Shown piece after piece: positions 1 to 4,595 of a stretch of 6,404 nt of DNA. The position numbers and the translations under genes are program-made. Origin of the DNA: Candidatus Odyssella thessalonicensis (GTDB taxonomy: Bacteria > Pseudomonadota > Alphaproteobacteria > Bin65); the NCBI GenBank assembly GCA_005240015.1, contig SBBV01000452.1:1-6404 (forward strand). Direction: 5' to 3'. Within the stretch, counting starts at the first letter, position 1; each line of letters opens with the position of its first letter. A model generated the notes under the pieces. That model saw only the letters and a program-made list of their open reading frames with translations. It searched no databases and was not told the origin of the DNA.

Positions 1-1
1 C

Positions 2-40
2 CGCCAACGCGGCTTCGAAACCCAGGGTGACCGACGCTGA
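2..40 (+). CDS. 3' end of upstream gene, probably an MCE/MlaD-family protein (partial)
   Basis: Only the last 12 codons are present (R-Q-R-G-F-E-T-Q-G-D-R-R, then TGA at 38-40), so the sequence itself carries no domain. The frame was chosen because its stop overlaps the next start as TGATG, the usual sign of translational coupling. A second stop in another frame (TGA 28-30) is possible. Known context: auxiliary lipoproteins of the following type usually lie directly after an MCE-domain substrate-binding protein, itself preceded by MlaE-like permease and MlaF-like ATPase genes. Assigning this stub to MCE is therefore inference from its neighbour only. Confidence 0.4.
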   Translation, partial: RQRGFETQGDRR

Positions 41-738
41 TGACGCGCTTTGCTTCTCCGAGACCGGTGCGTGCCGCGCTGGCGCTGTCGGCGGCGCTCG
101 CGATCGCGGGCTGCCAGGGGCTGATCCCCGGCGCCACGCGCGATCCGCCGCGGCTCTACGAGCTCACGCCCAAGAGCACCTTCGATCCCAACCTGCCGCG
201 CGTGCGCTCGCAGCTCGTGGTCGAGACGCCGGAATCGGCCTCGGGCCTCACCACCAGCCGCATCGCGGTGAAGCAGCGCCCGACCACGCTCGACTACTAC
301 GCGCGCTCGGAATGGACCGATCTCGCGCCGCGCCTCGTGCAGACCAAGCTCATCGAGTCGTTCGAGAACTCGGGCAAGATCGTCTCGGTCGGGCGCGAAG
401 GCTCGGGCCTGCGCTCGGACTACGTCCTCAAGAGCGAGCTGCGCCACTTCGAGGCACAGCTCTATGAAACCGAAAAGCCGCTCATCCGCGTCGTCGTGAA
501 CGTGAAGCTGGTGAAAATGCCGGCGCGCGAGATCGTGGCCAACCGCAGCTTCGAGCGCACCCACAAGGTGGACTCGGCCAACATCGACCAGCTCGTCGAA
601 GGCTTCGACGAAGCGCTGGGCGGCGTCTTGAAGCGCGTCGTGGAGTGGACAATCCGCGAGATGGACGCGCGCGACCGCGGCATCGTCCGCGCCCCGGCGC
701 CCCGCGCGCGGCCCGCGCGCCAGCGGCCGCCGGAGTAA
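40..738 (+). CDS. ABC-type transport auxiliary lipoprotein (MlaD/PqiC-associated family)
   Basis: A 232-residue lipoprotein. The N-terminus has a basic n-region (three Arg), a hydrophobic stretch and the lipobox I-A-G-C with the lipidated Cys at residue 25, so it should be membrane-anchored on the periplasmic side. The following 'PRLYELTP' segment (about residues 37-44), the central R-I-A-V-K... D-Y-Y-A-R-S-E-W-T-D-L run (74-95) and the late 'F-D-E-A-L' helix fit the ABC-trans_aux lipoprotein family, which works with MCE-type ABC importers of phospholipids or other hydrophobic substrates. After about residue 215 the protein ends in a Pro/Arg/Ala-rich basic tail that looks disordered. ATG 40 overlaps the preceding stop (TGATG), and an AGGGTGA stretch at 24-30 can serve as ribosome-binding site, so it is probably the last gene of that operon. 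The family call is solid; the transported substrate is unknown. Confidence 0.82.
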   Translation: MTRFASPRPVRAALALSAALAIAGCQGLIPGATRDPPRLYELTPKSTFDPNLPRVRSQLVVETPESASGLTTSRIAVKQRPTTLDYYARSEWTDLAPRLVQTKLIESFENSGKIVSVGREGSGLRSDYVLKSELRHFEAQLYETEKPLIRVVVNVKLVKMPAREIVANRSFERTHKVDSANIDQLVEGFDEALGGVLKRVVEWTIREMDARDRGIVRAPAPRARPARQRPPE

Positions 739-789
739 ACCTTTCTCCCGCATCGCGCCAATCGCGCGCGACGTCGCGCAGAATCCCTC

Positions 790-817
790 GTAGTCCCCCG
801 GCGCAGGCGGGAGTCAC
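790..817. repeat. degenerate REP-like palindrome
   Basis: This short element resembles the better-preserved palindromes at 2989-3015 and 3069-3095. It has the GT-GTC-CCCC start and the GCGCAGGCGGG centre common in alphaproteobacterial REP variants, but the arms no longer pair well. It sits in the 241-base gap between the lipoprotein and the next gene, where I see no convincing promoter or terminator. Assignment to the same repeat family is by eye and tentative. Confidence 0.4.
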
Positions 818-979
818 CGGGCGTCCCGGCGGGATTGAGCCAGCGCGCGTCGGCGAAGCTGCGTTGCCGGCAGCGGCCGCGCTATGGAAACACCGTCAAG
901 CATTAGTGAACGCCGCTCCGGAGCGATCACGCGCGCGAGACGTACTTCGATGGGGCAACGCGCGAATGGAGAGAGCGTG

Positions 980-1378
980 ATGCGCATATTTTCCACCCTT
1001 CTCGCCGGTGCCGTGGGCCTCGCCCTCGCCGCTGGCGCTCCCGTCTCGAGCCAAGCGCAGGAAGGCAAGAGCTGGGGTCCGAAGCATACGACCTACTGGA
1101 GCACGCCGGCCACCGGCACGCACGAGCCTGGCAAGTTCATGGACCAGCAACAGATGACGCAGCCGGCCGGGACCCAGCAACCGATGCAATTCGCGCCACA
1201 GCAGCGGCGGGCGAAAGCTCCGATGCGGGTGAAGCAGCCGCAGGCCCGAGTGCGCCAGCAGCAGCCGACGCAGCGGCCCGGCCAGCCGCCGGCGGAGGCG
1301 AAGCCCTCGGCGCCGCCATCCGGCCAAGAGCCGGCGCAGGGTCAGCAGCCCATGCAGAAGCCGGGCGCGCCGAAGTAA
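980..1378 (+). CDS. small secreted Gln/Pro-rich protein, unknown function
   Basis: A 132-residue protein that I do not recognise. Residues 1-26 form a classic Sec signal peptide (M-R-I-F, long Leu/Ala core, then S-Q-A before the likely cleavage site). The mature part is about 106 residues. It opens with a short segment containing W and Y (G-K-S-W-G-P-K-H-T-T-Y-W) and then becomes a low-complexity tail rich in Gln (about one fifth), Pro, Ala and basic residues, with no globular signature. The start at 980 is preferred over an in-frame ATG at 884 because GGAGAG lies at 968-973 just upstream and because only this start begins with the signal peptide. A strong hairpin follows at 1428-1463. It is the first of four adjacent short secreted-protein genes on this strand. 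The product could be periplasmic, extracellular or matrix-associated; this cannot be decided from sequence. Confidence 0.7.
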   Translation: MRIFSTLLAGAVGLALAAGAPVSSQAQEGKSWGPKHTTYWSTPATGTHEPGKFMDQQQMTQPAGTQQPMQFAPQQRRAKAPMRVKQPQARVRQQQPTQRPGQPPAEAKPSAPPSGQEPAQGQQPMQKPGAPK

Positions 1379-1427
1379 TGAGCACGGCCGCCGGCGTCAG
1401 TTCCCGGCGGTTCGGTTCCTCGTAACG

Positions 1428-1463
1428 GCAGCTGCGGCCCCTCGGAAAAGGGGCCGCGGCTGT
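1428..1463 (+). terminator. strong stem-loop, possible terminator of the Gln/Pro-rich gene
   Basis: The arms 1428-1442 and 1449-1463 pair over 15 positions, including two G-U pairs, around the loop CGGAAA. No T-run follows, so this is not a textbook intrinsic terminator. It may stabilise the 3' end or act with Rho. Confidence 0.45.
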
Positions 1464-1490
1464 GCGCGTGCGCGCCGCGGCGCCGGAGTC

Positions 1491-1496
1491 TATACT
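1491..1496 (+). promoter_or_regulatory. possible -10 element TATACT
   Basis: TATACT lies 30 bases before the start at 1527, in an otherwise very GC-rich spacer after the hairpin at 1428-1463. No good -35 hexamer is seen at the expected distance (the sequence there is GTGCGC), so this is a weak candidate for an independent promoter of the 1527 gene. Confidence 0.3.
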
Positions 1497-1526
1497 GGTG
1501 AGTGAGGGCCGAGGAGGCTCTGAACC

Positions 1527-1835
1527 ATGGTGCACCGATCGCCCGCACTGGCGGCGGCCTTCTTGGCACTTGCCGTATTCGCGGCCGCACCTGCGCCGGC
1601 GCAAGATCTCTATTCGACGCCGCTATCGCGCGGCTTCGCGGCGCCGCCATTGCGCGGCTCCGTCCAGGCGCCCGCGCTCTGGTATTACGGCCCGTCCTAC
1701 AGCCTCTACTACGACCGCCCGCCCGCGGGGGCGACGAGCACCGGCCCCGCCTATCGGCCCTCGCATCGCACCGATCCGTTCTACGGGCGCGATTTCCTCG
1801 AGCGCTCCGAGCGCGGCGAGCGCTTCGGCCGCTGA
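1527..1835 (+). CDS. small secreted Tyr-rich protein, unknown function
   Basis: A 102-residue protein that I do not recognise. Residues 1-25 are a Sec signal peptide (M-V-H-R-S then an Ala/Leu/Phe core ending A-P-A-P-A). The mature 77 residues hold eight Tyr, concentrated in a Tyr/Pro/Gly/Ser segment around residues 52-63 (W-Y-Y-G-P-S-Y-S-L-Y-Y-D), followed by Pro- and Gly-containing spacers and a charged end (F-L-E-R-S-E-R-G-E-R-F-G-R). There are no cysteines and no predicted membrane segment beyond the signal. ATG 1527 is preceded by GAGGAGG at 1511-1517, a strong ribosome-binding site. The gene shares its design (short, secreted, aromatic low complexity) with its two downstream neighbours, but the sequences are not obvious close copies. 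Expression as a real protein is supported by the ribosome-binding site plus signal peptide. Confidence 0.68.
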   Translation: MVHRSPALAAAFLALAVFAAAPAPAQDLYSTPLSRGFAAPPLRGSVQAPALWYYGPSYSLYYDRPPAGATSTGPAYRPSHRTDPFYGRDFLERSERGERFGR

Positions 1836-1899
1836 TCAAGCGTTGGTGATCGACCAGCGCGAGCTCCGCGCCGCACGTTTAGCCGAGGCCCTTCCTCAT

Positions 1900-1905
1900 G
1901 GAGGT
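1900..1905 (+). promoter_or_regulatory. Shine-Dalgarno GGAGGT that decides the start at 1910
   Basis: GGAGGT begins inside the upstream in-frame ATG at 1898 and sits five bases from ATG 1910. It would be coding sequence if translation began at 1898. It therefore argues for 1910, which also starts directly at the signal peptide (M-R-I-R-I). Confidence 0.7.
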
Positions 1906-1909
1906 CGCC

Positions 1910-2116
1910 ATGCGCATCCGCATTATTGGCGCCGCGGCGCTGCTCGCCGCCGCCGGCCTCGCCGCTCCCGCGCAAGCCGCCGACTTTCTCGGCATCCCGC
2001 TCTGGGAGAGCTATCCCGGCCAATACAGTTATGGGCCCCGCGCCTACTACTATTCGCCGCGCGTTCACTACCACTACGATCCTTTCACGGGACATTACCA
2101 CCGCCACTACTACTAG
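1910..2116 (+). CDS. very small secreted Tyr/His-rich protein, unknown function
   Basis: A 68-residue protein that I do not recognise. Residues 1-23 form a Sec signal peptide (M-R-I-R-I-I, Ala/Leu core, A-Q-A before cleavage). The mature peptide is only about 45 residues, of which 11 are Tyr and 5 His. It starts A-D-F-L-G-I-P-L-W-E-S-Y, runs through G-P-R-A-Y-Y-Y-S-P-R, and ends in alternating His/Tyr (H-Y-H-Y-D-P-F-T-G-H-Y-H-R-H-Y-Y). It has no Cys. The His/Tyr alternation would suit metal binding or surface adhesion, but that is inference. The start at 1910 rather than 1898 follows from GGAGGT at 1900-1905. A GC hairpin with a T-rich tail (2148-2172) follows the stop, so the transcript probably ends here, separately from the next small gene. 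Confidence 0.68.
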   Translation: MRIRIIGAAALLAAAGLAAPAQAADFLGIPLWESYPGQYSYGPRAYYYSPRVHYHYDPFTGHYHRHYY

Positions 2117-2147
2117 CCGCGGCGAGCCTTGCCTGAGTCGCCTGCAG

Positions 2148-2172
2148 CGCGGCTGAGCCGCGTGTTTCTTTT
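2148..2172 (+). terminator. Rho-independent terminator after the Tyr/His-rich gene
   Basis: CGCGGC (2148-2153) pairs with GCCGCG (2157-2162) around the loop TGA and is followed at once by TGTTTCTTTT, a T-rich tract that is rare in this GC-rich region. It lies about 30 bases past the stop at 2116. Confidence 0.65.
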
Positions 2173-2177
2173 GCGCG

Positions 2178-2200
2178 GCGCATGCAGCAGGTGCATGCGC
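2178..2200. promoter_or_regulatory. 9-bp dyad in the leader of the next small gene
   Basis: GCGCATGCA (2178-2186) and TGCATGCGC (2192-2200) are perfect inverted arms around a five-base spacer. The dyad lies between the preceding terminator and the start near 2300, where a promoter is expected. It could be an operator or a 5' leader hairpin; the sequence does not distinguish these. Confidence 0.35.
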
Positions 2201-2287
2201 GCGGCGAGATGCCCCAGGGGCCGAAGATGGGCCGCGCCGCAACGCATCGCGTGGCTCCGCGTTGAGTCGAAATCCAACCGCAGAAAC

Positions 2288-2293
2288 AAGGAG
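2288..2293 (+). promoter_or_regulatory. Shine-Dalgarno AAGGAG before an amber-interrupted signal peptide
   Basis: AAGGAG lies six bases before ATG 2300 and three before ATG 2297. This near-perfect site marks the original start of the gene at 2300-2578, although translation from it meets TAG four codons later. Confidence 0.65.
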
Positions 2294-2299
2294 CGGATG

Positions 2300-2578
2300 A
2301 TGCGTCGTCGATAGACGATCCTGACCAGTCTCGTGCTCGCGGCGGGCCTATTCGGCGCCGGCACCGCCATGGCCATGGGCGACGGGTACTCGTATCACTA
2401 CGATTCCGGGACGACCTATCACTACTACTCTTCGCCCGGCACCACCTATTACTACGAGTCCTACACCTACACGCCCCGGGGCACGTTCGGTTACTACGAC
2501 AATCCCTATAATCCCTATTGGAGCTACAGGGGCCCGCTCGGCCAGGGCTCGGGCCACGATATGCGCGTCGGGCGCTGA
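2300..2578 (+). pseudogene. small secreted Tyr-rich protein with in-frame TAG in its signal peptide
   Basis: From ATG 2300 (AAGGAG six bases upstream) the frame reads M-R-R-R, then TAG at 2312-2314, then T-I-L-T-S-L-V-L-A-A-G-L-F-G-A-G-T-A-M-A, and stays open to TGA 2576-2578. Ignoring the TAG, this is a textbook signal peptide: basic n-region, hydrophobic core, A-M-A cleavage site. The mature part is about 66 residues with 16 Tyr, including a tandem ten-residue unit with S/P-G-T-T-Y (DNA 2402-2431 and 2432-2461) and a Y-Y-D-N-P-Y-N-P-Y-W segment. It is a neighbour of the same kind as the genes at 1527 and 1910. The only way to skip the TAG by re-initiation is GTG 2333, which gives 81 codons but lacks a ribosome-binding site and the basic n-region. 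Most likely this is a recent nonsense mutation (CAG to TAG would restore Gln). Amber suppression or a sequencing error remains possible. Confidence 0.6.
2402..2461 (+). repeat. two tandem 30-base units coding for a Gly-Thr-Thr-Tyr motif
   Basis: Each unit encodes ten residues with the shared core (S/P)-G-T-T-Y followed by aromatic and Ser residues. The units have diverged at third positions (GGG-ACG-ACC versus GGC-ACC-ACC), so the duplication is not very recent and was kept in frame. Confidence 0.5.
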
Positions 2579-2633
2579 TCGCGCTCGCATTCCGCGCGGG
2601 ACGTAGAAGAAGAAACGGCAGAGAGAAGAACGT

Positions 2634-2661
2634 CGAAGGGCGGCGGCGCGGCCGCCCTTCG
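2634..2661. terminator. stem-loop between convergent genes, probable shared terminator
   Basis: CGAAGGGCGGC (2634-2644) pairs perfectly with 2651-2661 around the six-base loop GGCGCG. It lies in the 88-base gap between the Tyr-rich gene (plus) and the cytochrome gene (minus). No clean T-run follows on either strand, though the minus side continues as T/C-rich sequence (ACGTTCTTCTCTC), so it fits the sorB side better. Confidence 0.5.
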
Positions 2662-2666
2662 CGTTG

Positions 2667-2987
2667 CTACTTCAGGAACGGATTCGGCGCGCCGCGCTGG
2701 CGCCGCGCCGGAAAGGCGGCCGCGAGATAGTCGAGGATCAGCGCGCGCTCGTCGCCCTCGAGCTTCGGCATCTTGTGGCGCTCGGTCATGACGTCGAGCG
2801 TCTCGTCCCATTGTGCGCGCGTCATGCCCTGCTGGCTTACGATGCGGCCGCTGTGGCAGGCCGCGCACATGTTGGCCGTCTCCTCGCGACCCTTGCCGGG
2901 CGGAAAATCCTCGATGCCGCGCTCGTCGGCGCGCAACGGCGAGGCCAGCGCCGCACAAACGGCCAGTGAAATAAGCACGCTTTTCAT
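2667..2987 (-). CDS. sorB: SorB-like periplasmic monohaem cytochrome c, sulfite dehydrogenase partner
   Basis: A 106-residue class I-type cytochrome c. Residues 1-20 are a Sec signal peptide (M-K-S-V-L-I-S..., cleavage near L-R-A). One haem site is visible, C-A-A-C-H at residues 41-45. The likely axial Met is M73 in K-M-P-K-L, followed by a C-terminal helix (R-A-L-I-L-D-Y-L-A-A-A-F). The F-P-P-G-K-G-R-E segment before the haem and W-D-E-T-L after it fit the small cytochromes paired with SorA. It should accept electrons from the molybdenum subunit encoded just upstream on the same strand and pass them to the respiratory chain. An in-frame ATG at 3062 would add 25 residues reading V-P-A-F-A-G-T-T, which is only translated REP repeat, so 2987 is the start. 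The repeat hairpin at 2992-3011 covers its GGGGAC ribosome-binding site. Cytochrome identity is firm; the SorB label rests mainly on context. Confidence 0.75.
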   Translation of the reverse strand: MKSVLISLAVCAALASPLRADERGIEDFPPGKGREETANMCAACHSGRIVSQQGMTRAQWDETLDVMTERHKMPKLEGDERALILDYLAAAFPARRQRGAPNPFLK

Positions 2988-2988
2988 T

Positions 2989-3095
2989 GTCGTCCCCGCG
3001 AAAGCGGGGACCCACGCCTCCGCCGCCTCCATGTCATGCCGGCGATCTTGCGGCGGCTCCACCGCTTTGTGGGCCCCCGCTTTCGCAGGGGCGAC
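2989..3095. repeat. inverted pair of REP palindromes (REPIN/BIME-like element)
   Basis: Two 27-base copies, 2989-3015 (plus orientation) and 3069-3095 (minus orientation), match at 24 of 27 positions and face each other across 53 bases. Each contains a GTCG lead, a C-rich arm, GCGAAAGC at the tip and a G-rich arm ending CCCAC. Copy 1 is a perfect 8-bp stem (2992-2999 with 3004-3011) with a GAAA tetraloop on the plus strand. This arrangement matches REPINs, non-autonomous repeats mobilised by RAYT transposases; no such transposase gene is in this window. Confidence 0.7.
2992..2997 (-). promoter_or_regulatory. repeat-derived ribosome-binding site of the cytochrome gene
   Basis: Read on the minus strand, GGGGAC (2997 to 2992) lies four bases before ATG 2985-2987 and is the only Shine-Dalgarno-like sequence there. 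It is one arm of the REP hairpin 2992-3011, so it would be paired when the hairpin forms in the mRNA. Confidence 0.5.
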
Positions 3096-3138
3096 ATCCC
3101 GATTCGAATTTTGGTACCGCGCCTACGCCGCGATCACG

Positions 3139-3169
3139 CCTCATCGAGGCCTTTCAGGCCTCGATGAGG
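3139..3169 (-). promoter_or_regulatory. perfect 14-bp triloop hairpin overlapping the sorA stop codon
   Basis: CCTCATCGAGGCCT (3139-3152) is exactly complementary to 3156-3169 with a three-base loop at 3153-3155. The sorA stop codon (3154-3156) lies in the loop, and the last sorA codons (L-I-E-A) form one arm. No T-run follows on the minus strand. It could be a weak terminator or a 3' stabiliser that lowers sorB relative to sorA. Confidence 0.6.
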
Positions 3170-4485
3170 ACGCGCACGCGGTGGAACACGTTGGCGCCGT
3201 AGCCCTGCGGATTCCAGAACTGGGCCGCGTGCGCCTGGCTCTTGCCCGTGCTGTCGGTGGCCTTGACCCAAAGCTCGTAGTAGCCGTGGGTCGGCACCTT
3301 GAGGCTGCCGGTCCACTTCTGCCAGGCAAAACGATTCACCGGCGCAGCCACCTGCGCCGCGGTCCAGGTCTGGCCGAAATCGGCGCTGAGCTGCACCGTG
3401 CGGACCGAATTGTCGCCGGCCCAGGCCTTGCCGCGCAGCGCGATCTCGCGCGTCTTGGCCGGGAATTTCTGTCCGTCCTTCACATTGGCGATGATCGAGC
3501 GCACCGGCATCGATTCCAGGATGCGCATCTTCGACACGTCGAACTTGGGATCGCCGGGCACGCCCGGGATCGTGGGCACGCGGTACGAGGCGCCCTTCAT
3601 GCCCGGCCCGTCATGCTCCTTGTCGCGGATCCAGATGCGCGTCAGCCATTTCTGCGAGGCCGAGCCCGCCCAGCCCGGATAGACCAGGCGCACCGGCCCG
3701 CCATGGATGTTGGGCAAGGGCTTGCCGTTCATCTCGAAGACGATCAGCGAGTGCGGGTCCATCGCTTTGGCAAGACGCACGCCACGCGACAGCGTCGGCG
3801 TCTTGGGGTCGCCCGAGAGATGGAGATCGGCCGCGTAGTGCGCCGTGTACTTGGCCGAAGGCTTGAGCCCGGCGGCCTTCAGCACGTCGCCGAGCGGCAC
3901 GCCGGTCCAGCGCGCGCAGCCGACGCCGCCCGTGGTCCACTGGTTGCCGCGCGCCGGCGGCTCGAAGGCCGAGCGGCCGTTGCCGCCGCATTCGAGCTGC
4001 AGCACGTAGCTGACCCGCTTGAATCTCTTCTTGAGCTCGCCGACCGTGATCTTGAGCGGCTTGTTGACCTCGCCGTCGATCGTGATCTCCCATGCATCGG
4101 CGTCCTTGGCCGGCTCCGGGATCTGGCCGTTGTTGCGGATGTAGAACTTCTCGTTCGGCGTCACGTCGTCGTCGAGCATGTGCGCCGGCGTCTCGGCCAC
4201 GAGCGGGCGGTCGCCGAGCACCACGAGCTCCGCCTTGCCGTCCATCTTCAGGAGCTTCGGCTCCTTCGTCCCCTGCGCGAAGGCCTGGGGGATCAGTCCG
4301 CCGGGCATGAATTCGGCGAACGCGATCGGCGCGCCGATCATGGCCGTCATCGTGGCGAGGCCCGAGCCCGAGAGGAATCCGCGGCGCGAGGGACCGGTGC
4401 GGCGGTCGAACACGAGCGCGTCGGCGCGCTCGGGGTCGTCGGCATAGAGCTCGTAGAGTCCGCGCTCGCGATAGAACATCGGCAT
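3154..4485 (-). CDS. sorA: SorA-type sulfite dehydrogenase, molybdenum cofactor catalytic subunit
   Basis: A 443-residue periplasmic sulfite oxidase-family enzyme that oxidises sulfite to sulfate and passes electrons to a cytochrome c. The N-terminus (Y-E-L-Y-A-D-D-P-E-R-A-D) leads into a twin-arginine signal, S-R-R-G-F-L at residues 33-38, then a hydrophobic stretch to about 57, so the folded cofactor-loaded enzyme should leave through Tat. The molybdopterin domain spans about 85-310. The expected molybdenum-ligating Cys is C166 in L-E-C-G-G-N-G-R. Other family blocks are N-E-K-F-Y-I-R-N-N (111-119), G-V-P-L (195-198) and the N-I-H-G-G-P-V-R...P-G-W...K-W-L run (259-281). The C-terminal dimerisation domain follows (about 320-440). 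No haem-binding domain is fused, consistent with a separate cytochrome downstream. Start 4485 is preferred over 4536 because AGGGGGAA (4499-4492) precedes it at good spacing. SoxC-like or SorT naming is possible, but the N-terminal block favours SorA. Confidence 0.85.
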   Translation of the reverse strand: MPMFYRERGLYELYADDPERADALVFDRRTGPSRRGFLSGSGLATMTAMIGAPIAFAEFMPGGLIPQAFAQGTKEPKLLKMDGKAELVVLGDRPLVAETPAHMLDDDVTPNEKFYIRNNGQIPEPAKDADAWEITIDGEVNKPLKITVGELKKRFKRVSYVLQLECGGNGRSAFEPPARGNQWTTGGVGCARWTGVPLGDVLKAAGLKPSAKYTAHYAADLHLSGDPKTPTLSRGVRLAKAMDPHSLIVFEMNGKPLPNIHGGPVRLVYPGWAGSASQKWLTRIWIRDKEHDGPGMKGASYRVPTIPGVPGDPKFDVSKMRILESMPVRSIIANVKDGQKFPAKTREIALRGKAWAGDNSVRTVQLSADFGQTWTAAQVAAPVNRFAWQKWTGSLKVPTHGYYELWVKATDSTGKSQAHAAQFWNPQGYGANVFHRVRVLIEA

Positions 4486-4513
4486 GGCGAATTCCCCCTG
4501 GAAACAACCGCTC

Positions 4514-4543
4514 GTGACACTTGCGATTTTATGCAAGTATCAC
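4514..4543. promoter_or_regulatory. 11-bp imperfect dyad in the sorA promoter region, candidate operator
   Basis: GTGACACTTGC (4514-4524) and GCAAGTATCAC (4533-4543) are inverted arms with one mismatch, separated by the eight AT-rich bases GATTTTAT. The dyad lies 29-58 bases upstream of the sorA start, in the only AT-rich part of the 110-base gap. On the minus strand the spacer gives CATAAAAT, a possible -10. No convincing -35 was found. Confidence 0.45.
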
Positions 4544-4595
4544 ACGACGCGAATCGTGGCGCAAGTTGCCTCTCCTTGGCAAGCGCGGATCGCGC

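Noticed and set aside
27..467. 146-codon frame overlapping the lipoprotein gene
   Set aside because: It is an Arg/Ala-rich shadow frame without family features. The lipoprotein frame has lipobox and family motifs.
884..979. Longer start (ATG 884) for the Gln/Pro-rich protein
   Set aside because: It would put 32 polar residues before a complete signal peptide, and a good ribosome-binding site precedes 980.
1462..2136. 224-codon frame across the small-protein genes
   Set aside because: It is an Arg/Ser/Ala-rich shadow with no signal peptide or domain. It contradicts three frames that each have a ribosome-binding site and a signal peptide.
2667..3062. Longer start (ATG 3062) for the cytochrome
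   Set aside because: The extra 25 residues include V-P-A-F-A-G-T-T, the translated REP palindrome, and precede a complete signal peptide.
2989..3095. CRISPR-like repeats
   Set aside because: There are only two copies, in inverted rather than direct orientation, with one 53-base interval and no cas genes. The REPIN interpretation fits better.
4486..4536. Longer start (ATG 4536) for sorA
   Set aside because: It would place the start inside the promoter dyad and make AGGGGGAA coding. That site fits ATG 4485.
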